A program made the translations under genes and the position numbers. A DNA stretch of 19,250 nt from DASVEE01 sp036399695 (GTDB taxonomy: Bacteria; Acidobacteriota; Thermoanaerobaculia; Gp7-AA8): contig DASWMP010000381.1 of NCBI GenBank assembly GCA_036399695.1, positions 1-19,250 on the forward strand, read 5' to 3'. Below are positions 14,327-19,250 of this stretch, one piece after another. The notes beneath the pieces were generated by a model. The model worked only from the letters and a program-made list of their open reading frames with translations, searched no databases and was not told the origin of the DNA. Position 1 is the first letter of the stretch. Every line of letters begins with the position of its first letter.

Positions 14327-14721
14327 CGTCGCGCGATGACTCCACCGTCGAAGCGCTCGGTCTCGTGGAACGGCGCCGGCACGCCGAGCGTGTCGGGCCA
14401 GACGGCCACGACGTCCGCCTCCGGCACGCGCTGCATGTCCTTGCCGGTCTCCCCGTTCGCCAGGAGCACCGTGCGTCCGGCGAGGTTCTTCATCGCATGA
14501 AAGTAAGGAGGGGCGTGAGGCGCGGAGAGCACCACCGCCACGGTCTCGCCGCGGCGGGTCTTGCCCGGCAGCTTGTGGACGAAGCGCCGGAACTCGGGGG
14601 AGAAATGGTCAACCTTCGTGCGCAAGGCCCGCCGGTCGGCCACGGCCGCCCAATAATCAGGCACGAACGCGGAGCCCGCCGCCACCACGAAAGCACACGC
14701 CACCACGATCGACCGGATCAC
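14323..14721 (-). CDS. Small membrane-anchored protein, upstream partner of the GT-C-like protein
   Basis: The protein has 132 residues. A hydrophobic stretch at about 4-20 (SIVVACAFVVAAGSAFV) is a signal anchor or signal peptide, so the rest should lie outside the cytoplasm. The remainder has alternating strand and helix (ETVAVVLSAPHAPPYF, RTVLLANGE, ADVVAVWPD), but I do not recognise a family. The frame is open much further upstream, but only the GTG at 14719-14721 is preceded by a -10-like TAAAAT seven bases away, and the hydrophobic segment starts right there. It overlaps the membrane-protein gene by four bases (ATGA), so translation of the two is probably coupled. Confidence 0.7.
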   Translation of the reverse strand: MIRSIVVACAFVVAAGSAFVPDYWAAVADRRALRTKVDHFSPEFRRFVHKLPGKTRRGETVAVVLSAPHAPPYFHAMKNLAGRTVLLANGETGKDMQRVPEADVVAVWPDTLGVPAPFHETERFDGGVIARR

Positions 14722-14728
14722 GGGCGTG

Positions 14729-14734
14729 ATTTTA
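14729..14734 (-). promoter_or_regulatory. -10-like box, leaderless start of the membrane operon
   Basis: TAAAAT (5/6 match) on the minus strand ends seven bases before the GTG at 14721. No clear -35 is seen. Confidence 0.45.
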
Positions 14735-14758
14735 CGTGCAGGCGGGGAACGATGCGTA

Positions 14759-14942
14759 GCCCCGGGCGCAAGCCCCAAGGGCGTTAACTTTAGATGTGGG
14801 ACAGACACTCTTGTCTGTCCCGTGCACCCGAACGGCCGCTTGTCTGGAGGAATCGACCTCGGGGGTGGGCCGGACAGACAGGAGTGTCTGTCCCACCTGA
14901 GGCAAACCTCTAAGTCAACGCCATTGGGGCGCCAGCCCGGGG
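14759..14942. repeat. 184-bp palindromic element with twin GACAGAC hairpins
   Basis: Two near-perfect hairpins, GGGACAGACA-CTCT-TGTCTGTCCC (14798-14821) and GGACAGACA-GGAG-TGTCTGTCC (14872-14893), are inverted copies of each other (one mismatch over about 24 bp). The similarity continues outward, with gaps, to CCCCGGG on the left (14760-14766) and CCCGGGG on the right (14936-14942), passing through GGCGTTAACTT and its near-complement AAGTCAACGCC. This is a nested palindrome between divergent operons, with no coding content. Confidence 0.75.
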
Positions 14943-15064
14943 TCGATCGATGGGCCTTCGATCGAGCCGGCGTGAGCCGGCGGCACCCCCCACGCAGCCC
15001 CGGGTAGGGAAACGGCCGCGCACGGCACTCCTTAGAGCAGGTCCAGTTCAAATCAGGAGCACCG
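14943..15064. promoter_or_regulatory. Leader region of the protease operon, with ribosome site
   Basis: A small GCCGGC-GTGA-GCCGGC hairpin lies at 14966-14981. An AGGAG ribosome site at 15055-15059 is five bases before the protease ATG and fixes that start. I see no convincing -35/-10 pair, so the promoter is not placed. Confidence 0.4.
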
Positions 15065-17020
15065 ATGGCGGAGAAACGGGAGATCAGCCGCAAGGCGATG
15101 GAGCAGCTCATGCTCGGCGCGGGGCGGACGCGCCGCTTCACGCAGGACACGCCGGTGCTCCCCGACGTCTGGCTGCGCTACGCCGGCGTCGACACCGCGG
15201 ACGAATACAAAAACTCCGCGCGCCACGACGAGCCGCAGAAGCTGCTGCTCAACCCCTACCTCGATGCCCCGGCCGGGGAAGTGCGGCGCGAGCTCGCCGA
15301 GCGGCTGGCGGAGAACAAGGATCCGAAAAGCCGTTCGCGCGTCATCTACAACCAGTCCACCGTCTCGGCCACGCTCACCTTCCGCGACCTGCTGCGCGTC
15401 GTCCTGCCGATGACCGACTGGTGGTGGCGGAAGATCGCGCCGCATGTGGTCGACAGCAAGAGCTTCGCGCGCCCGAAAGTGCGCGAGTACATCGCCCGAG
15501 CCATCGAGGACCCGGAGCATCCACCCAAGCCGCCCGACGATACGCTCAACCTCACGGCCGACGTCCTCTGGCTCGTGCGCGTGGTCGGCGCACTGTCCAT
15601 CCTCCATGGCGAAGAAGCGATGCCCGAGCCGCTCTCGACGCGCGATCCCGACATGCGCAAGAAAGCGCCCGAGGTGAAGTCCCGCGATCCGATCTGGCGC
15701 CAGCTCACCGACGCCGCCCTCGACGCCATCGACGGGCTTGAAAACCTGAAGCCGCCGAAGGCGAAGATCTACTCGGTGAGCCTCAACCGCGTGGCCGGTC
15801 CGACCGTGGCCGGCTCGACGCTGGCCGTCAAAGCGGACGCCGCACGGCGCCTCTTCAACATCTCCTGCTCGACGCTGACCTGGGGCGTCATCGACAGCGG
15901 CATCGACGCCACTCACCCCGCGTTCCGCAAACGCAAACCGGGCGAGAAGCCGCCCTCGACCTGGTACGACAAGAAGACGAAAGAGAACAACACCCGCATC
16001 GCCGGCACGTTCGACTTCACCTGCATCGGCACGCTGCTCGATCCCGATGCCACGGATGACGAACTGCCCAAACGGGTGCAGGCCGCGCGCAAGGACCCGG
16101 CCGTCGAGGACGAGCTCACGCATCTGCGCACCTCCCTCCGCCTCGGGATGTCCATCGACTGGAAGCTCCTCCGCCGCTTCCTGGAGATCCCGATCTCCGA
16201 CTACAAGGACAGCGACATCCCGGAGAACGATCACGGGACGCACGTCGCCGGCATCATCGGCGCCGACTGGCAGGGGGGCGATGACGGCCGCCCCGACACA
16301 GCCGACACGCTGCAGGGTGTCTGTCCCGACATCAATCTCTACGACCTCCGCGTCCTCGGCGGCCCGGACGGCACCGGCGACGAGTTCGCCGTCATGGCCG
16401 CGCTGCAGTTCGTCCGCTATCTCAACGCCACCAACGACGTCATGGCCATCCACGGCGTGAACCTCAGCATGTCGATCCCGCACGACGTGACGAACTTCGC
16501 CTGCGGCCGCACGCCGGTCTGCGAAGAAGCGGAGCGGGTGGTGCACTCCGGCATCGTGGTGGTCGTCGCCGCCGGCAATCAGGGCTACCGCAAGTTCTCC
16601 ACGCCCGACGGCACGATGGAGACGTACAGCTCGAGCAGCATCACCGATCCGGGCAACGCCGATCTGGTCATCACGGTCGGCGCGACGCACCGCACCCGGC
16701 CGCACACCTACGGCGTGAGCTACTTCTCGAGCCGTGGCCCGACCGGCGACGGCCGCAGCAAACCGGACCTGGTGGCACCGGGCGAAAAGATCACCAGCCC
16801 GATTCCGCACGGCGGCGAGCTCCCGAAGGACGGGACGAGTCAGGCCGCACCGCACGTGAGCGGAGCCGCGGCGCTGCTGATGGCGCGGCACAACGAGCTG
16901 GTCGGCCGGCCGGTGCAGATCAAAGAAGTCCTCTGCGCGACCGCGACCGACCTCGGACGCGAGCGCTACTTCCAGGGCGCCGGGATGCTCGACATCCTCC
17001 GCGCGCTGCAGTCCGTCTGA
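15065..17020 (+). CDS. Subtilisin-like serine protease (S8 family), cytoplasmic
   Basis: The protein has 651 residues. The catalytic triad is complete: D277 in WGVIDSGID, H390 in NDHGTHVAGIIGA and S592 in DGTSQAAPHVSGAAALL, with the oxyanion asparagine N505 in VVVAAGNQGY. Asp and His are 113 residues apart, far more than the 30-40 typical of subtilisins, so a charged insertion of roughly 70-80 residues sits between them (about 295-385). A 265-residue N-terminal region with no recognised domain precedes the catalytic core and could be a prodomain or a sensing domain. No signal peptide or membrane segment is visible, so it should act inside the cell. It is followed after 23 bases by an MBL-fold gene with its own ribosome site, so the two are probably one operon. 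Confidence 0.92.
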   Translation: MAEKREISRKAMEQLMLGAGRTRRFTQDTPVLPDVWLRYAGVDTADEYKNSARHDEPQKLLLNPYLDAPAGEVRRELAERLAENKDPKSRSRVIYNQSTVSATLTFRDLLRVVLPMTDWWWRKIAPHVVDSKSFARPKVREYIARAIEDPEHPPKPPDDTLNLTADVLWLVRVVGALSILHGEEAMPEPLSTRDPDMRKKAPEVKSRDPIWRQLTDAALDAIDGLENLKPPKAKIYSVSLNRVAGPTVAGSTLAVKADAARRLFNISCSTLTWGVIDSGIDATHPAFRKRKPGEKPPSTWYDKKTKENNTRIAGTFDFTCIGTLLDPDATDDELPKRVQAARKDPAVEDELTHLRTSLRLGMSIDWKLLRRFLEIPISDYKDSDIPENDHGTHVAGIIGADWQGGDDGRPDTADTLQGVCPDINLYDLRVLGGPDGTGDEFAVMAALQFVRYLNATNDVMAIHGVNLSMSIPHDVTNFACGRTPVCEEAERVVHSGIVVVVAAGNQGYRKFSTPDGTMETYSSSSITDPGNADLVITVGATHRTRPHTYGVSYFSSRGPTGDGRSKPDLVAPGEKITSPIPHGGELPKDGTSQAAPHVSGAAALLMARHNELVGRPVQIKEVLCATATDLGRERYFQGAGMLDILRALQSV

Positions 17021-17043
17021 GATCGGCCGCACAAGGAGAAACG

Positions 17044-18171
17044 ATGGTCTTCATTCTCGAAGCGCTCCCGGCGAAACATGGCGATTCCCTGCTCCTGCAC
17101 TTCGGCACGGAGGCCGACCCGGGCCTGGCCGTGATCGACGGCGGCCCCGCGGGCGTGCTGAATGCGTCGCTGCTCCCCCGCCTGCAGGCCATCCACAAGG
17201 AGCGCGGCGAGCCGAAGCGCCTGACGATCGACCTCGGGATGGTCAGCCACATCGACGACGATCATGTGAACGGCATCGCCGCGCTGACGTCGAAGATGGT
17301 GCAGAACACGGTCGTGCCGCCGCTGGAGTTCGCCCGCTTCTGGCACAACAGCTTCAACGATCTGCTGGACGATGACGACGAGGAGCTCGGCACGACGGCC
17401 TCGCTCGTGAGCGCGGCGTCGATCGGCAGCTCCGCGCCGAACGCGTCCGCCGTCATCGCCAGCGTCGGCCAGGGCCGCGAGGTGCGCCAGAACCTCGAAA
17501 GCCTCGGGATCGGCAACAACAGCCCGTTCAAATCGCTCATCGTCACAGGCCACGAAAAGAGCCCCTTCAAGCTGAAGAACCTGAAGTTCACGGTCGTGGC
17601 ACCGCTCGCCGAGCAGGTCGCGGAGCTGCAGAAGGAGTGGGCGGAAGACGTGAAGAAGCTGAAGAAGGACAAGACGAAGAAAGGCCGCATCGCGGAGTAC
17701 CTGGACGAGTCAGTCCCGAATCTCTCGAGCCTCGTCTTCCTGGTCGAGGATGGGAAGAAACGCATGCTCCTCACCGGCGACGCCCGCGGCGATCACACGC
17801 TGGAAGGGCTGGAGAAGGTAGGCCTGCTGAAGAAGGGCAAGACGATGAAGATCGACATCCTCAAGTGCCCCCACCACGGCAGCGACCGCAACGTCAATCA
17901 CGATTACTTCGAGCGCATCCTGGCGAAGCATTACGTGATCTCCGCCGACGGCAAGCACGGCAACCCCGACATCCCGACCCTGGAGATGATCTCCGCCGCC
18001 CGCCCCGACGACGATTTCACGATCCACTTCACTCACCCGCTCTCCGAGTTCGCCGACCAGGCCGTCGCGAAGAAGGTGAAGGCGTTCTTCGCCGCCGAAA
18101 AGAAGAAGGGCCGCAAGTACGAGGTGGTGTTCCGCGCGAAGGCATCGCCCTCGATCACGATCGAGCTGTAG
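17044..18171 (+). CDS. ComEC/Rec2-like metallo-beta-lactamase-fold hydrolase
   Basis: The protein has 375 residues, with AAGGAG five bases before the ATG. It has the MBL pattern in the ComEC-like variant: GDSLLLHF and AVIDGGP near the start, SHIDDDHVNGI with H69, D71, D73 and H74 (HxDxDH instead of HxHxDH), LLTGDARGDH with D246, DILKCPHHGSDRN with H277 and H278, and YVISADGKHGNPDIP. Metal-dependent hydrolysis, possibly of nucleic acid or nucleotide, is expected for such proteins, but the substrate is unknown. There are no membrane segments, so it is the soluble form and not the ComEC DNA-uptake channel. A lysine-rich segment (about 195-225) could contact nucleic acid or a partner. Pairing with a protease suggests a toxin/effector or protein-activation module; that is inference. 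Confidence 0.88.
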   Translation: MVFILEALPAKHGDSLLLHFGTEADPGLAVIDGGPAGVLNASLLPRLQAIHKERGEPKRLTIDLGMVSHIDDDHVNGIAALTSKMVQNTVVPPLEFARFWHNSFNDLLDDDDEELGTTASLVSAASIGSSAPNASAVIASVGQGREVRQNLESLGIGNNSPFKSLIVTGHEKSPFKLKNLKFTVVAPLAEQVAELQKEWAEDVKKLKKDKTKKGRIAEYLDESVPNLSSLVFLVEDGKKRMLLTGDARGDHTLEGLEKVGLLKKGKTMKIDILKCPHHGSDRNVNHDYFERILAKHYVISADGKHGNPDIPTLEMISAARPDDDFTIHFTHPLSEFADQAVAKKVKAFFAAEKKKGRKYEVVFRAKASPSITIEL

Positions 18172-18178
18172 CACGCGG

Positions 18179-18208
18179 GAGACGGACCGGGGGCCTCCGG
18201 TCCGTCTC
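18179..18208 (+). terminator. Hairpin terminator-like structure after the protease-MBL operon
   Basis: GAGACGGACCGG and CCGGTCCGTCTC form a perfect 12-bp stem with a 6-base loop, starting seven bases after the MBL stop codon. There is no T-tract, as is common in very GC-rich genomes. Confidence 0.6.
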
Positions 18209-18237
18209 TCGACGTGCACACCTCCATCGGGTACCGT
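18209..18237 (+). promoter_or_regulatory. Candidate leaderless promoter of the recombinase
   Basis: TCGACG (18209-18214, 4/6) and TACCGT (18232-18237, 3/6) are 17 bp apart. The -10 ends six bases before the GTG at 18244. Confidence 0.4.
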
Positions 18238-18243
18238 GCGCGG

Positions 18244-19140
18244 GTGATGTTCCGTGAAGCGGCGACCGCATTCCTCCGCCACTGTCAGTCGATCCGGAAA
18301 CTCTCTCCGCATACCATCCGCGCCTATGAGCTCGACCTCGCCCGCTTCTCCCAGTTCCTCGGCAAACGCGCCACCGTCGCCAGTTGCGACAAGAGCGTCA
18401 TCCACGATTACGTCCGCCACCTTTTCGACGTGCGCGCGCTCAAGGAAGCGAGCGTGAAGCGTCATCTCGCGACACTGCGGTCGTTCTTTCGCTGGCTCGA
18501 AGAGGACGACGACGCCATCGAAGACCCGTTCCGCGGCGCGCGGATTCGGATCAGGATGCCGAAGCGTCTCCCGCGCGTCATCGCCCGTGCCGACCTCCGG
18601 CGCTTGCTGCTCCACGAGCCGCCCGGCACGTTTGCGGATCTCACCGGCTACGTCGCCACCGAGCTGCTGTTCGCCACCGGCATGCGTGTCAGCGAGCTGG
18701 CCGGCCTGCTCGACGATGCTGTCGACGTCGAGGCCGGCACCATCAGCATCATCGGCAAAGGGAACCGCCAGCGGCGCGTCTTTCTCCCGGACGACCTCAA
18801 GTCGCTCGTGCGCGACTACCGCGTCGTGCGCGACCGCTGCGCCGCCGCCGACACGTTCCTCGTCAACTCGCGCGGCGACGCTGCCTCGCCGCAGATGATC
18901 CGCCGCCTCGTGCGCATCCATGGCGAGCGCAGCGCCGTCCGCGACCGCGTCACACCGCACATGTTCCGCCACTCCGTCGCCACCTACCTCCTCGAAGAAG
19001 GCGTCGACATTCGCTACGTCCAGCGCCTCCTCGGCCACCGCAGCATCTCCACCACCGAGATGTATACCCAGGTCGCCGACGCCGCCCTGAAGGTGCGCAT
19101 CACGGAAAAGCATCCGCGAAGAGGGATCGTCGCGAGGTAG
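18244..19140 (+). CDS. Tyrosine recombinase, XerC/XerD-like
   Basis: The protein has 297-298 residues, the usual XerC/XerD length. Counting from the ATG at 18247 (the GTG at 18244 is immediately before it), residues about 3-85 form the core-binding SAM-like domain and about 110-285 the catalytic domain. All six active-site residues are present: R147 (ATGMRVSELAGL), K171 (IIGKGNRQRR), H238 and R241 (HMFRHSVA), H264 (LLGHRSIS) and nucleophile Y273 (TTEMYTQV). It cuts and rejoins DNA at a specific site. Length and motif context favour the chromosome-dimer-resolution type over a phage integrase, but no dif-like site was found, and the palindromic element just after the gene leaves a mobile role open. 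Confidence 0.9.
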   Translation: MMFREAATAFLRHCQSIRKLSPHTIRAYELDLARFSQFLGKRATVASCDKSVIHDYVRHLFDVRALKEASVKRHLATLRSFFRWLEEDDDAIEDPFRGARIRIRMPKRLPRVIARADLRRLLLHEPPGTFADLTGYVATELLFATGMRVSELAGLLDDAVDVEAGTISIIGKGNRQRRVFLPDDLKSLVRDYRVVRDRCAAADTFLVNSRGDAASPQMIRRLVRIHGERSAVRDRVTPHMFRHSVATYLLEEGVDIRYVQRLLGHRSISTTEMYTQVADAALKVRITEKHPRRGIVAR

Positions 19141-19146
19141 GCAACG

Positions 19147-19250
19147 CAGAGTTTGGAGTGCGGCAGCGACGCCTCATCAGCTGCCGCTTTCCCATAGCCG
19201 CAGCGTCGAGCTGCGGCCCACGTGGTGCAGCACCAAAAGGGCGGAAGCTC
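19147..19250. repeat. Second copy of the 158-bp palindromic element, cut by window end
   Basis: From about 19147 the sequence repeats the 6661-6762 element (GTTTGGAGTGCGGCAGCGAC and onward) with a few substitutions. The interior after the CTGCGGCC hairpin is diverged before GGCGGAAGCTC returns. The right half lies outside the window. It starts six bases after the recombinase stop. Confidence 0.8.

Noticed and set aside
15053..17032. 659-codon open frame antisense to the protease gene
   Set aside because: The protease has a full catalytic triad and a ribosome site. The antisense frame has no recognisable motifs, and long antisense frames are expected at this GC content.
15065..18171. Identification as Avs1
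   Set aside because: No STAND/NACHT-like ATPase is adjacent and the protease is subtilisin-like rather than trypsin-like.
18244..19140. Phage or island integrase marking an island edge
   Set aside because: Length and motif context look like XerC/XerD; no tRNA gene, attachment-site repeat or phage gene is visible, so an island boundary is not supported.

Overview
The window is high-GC bacterial DNA. It has densely packed genes, almost no AT-rich promoters, and several families of short palindromic repeats filling the gaps between operons. GC content, repeat style and gene types would suit an Acidobacteriota-like or similar soil/environmental lineage. That is a weak inference: no rRNA, tRNA or lineage-defining marker is present. 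Nearly all recognisable genes act on DNA or protein (four different DNA-motor or NTPase proteins, a nuclease, a recombinase, a protease and an MBL-fold hydrolase).

Layout. (1) 122-4789, plus strand: a tight three-gene operon encoding a tandem winged-helix protein, an Orc/AAA-like ATPase with a possible dead restriction-like domain, and a fusion of a RecB/Cas4-type PD-(D/E)XK nuclease to a complete FtsK-type DNA translocase motor. This is the best candidate for an undescribed DNA-targeting (possibly defence) system. (2) 4790-5904: a repeat-rich gap with REP/REPIN-like hairpins, an antitoxin gene (5144-5374, minus) and the 5' stub of its ParE-like toxin, cut off exactly where a repeat begins. 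(3) 5905-6345, minus: a VOC-fold protein. (4) 6401-6820: twelve tandem 21-23 bp units abutting a 158 bp palindrome. (5) 6852-10720: an SNF2 helicase and a SWIM zinc-finger protein, followed at 10898-13060 by a RecD2 helicase. (6) 12989-14721, minus: a two-gene membrane/envelope operon (GT-C-like integral membrane protein and a small anchored protein) whose end overlaps recD2 antisense. (7) 14759-14942: a large palindrome with twin hairpins. (8) 15065-18171, plus: a subtilisin-like S8 protease followed by a ComEC-like MBL-fold hydrolase, probably one operon and a second candidate for an uncharacterised system. (9) 18244-19140: a tyrosine recombinase with the full catalytic set, followed by a second copy of the 158 bp palindrome that runs off the window.

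Two themes cut across the window. Six genes have a -10-like hexamer ending only 6-8 nt before the start codon (antitoxin, VOC, SNF2, RecD2, small anchored protein, recombinase), the geometry of leaderless transcripts, whereas genes inside or heading other operons (AAA, SWIM, S8, MBL) have Shine-Dalgarno sites instead. In addition, most larger intergenic spaces are occupied by a palindromic element, usually of a different family each time and often abutting a promoter.

All functional calls come from motifs read by eye; no database search was possible.
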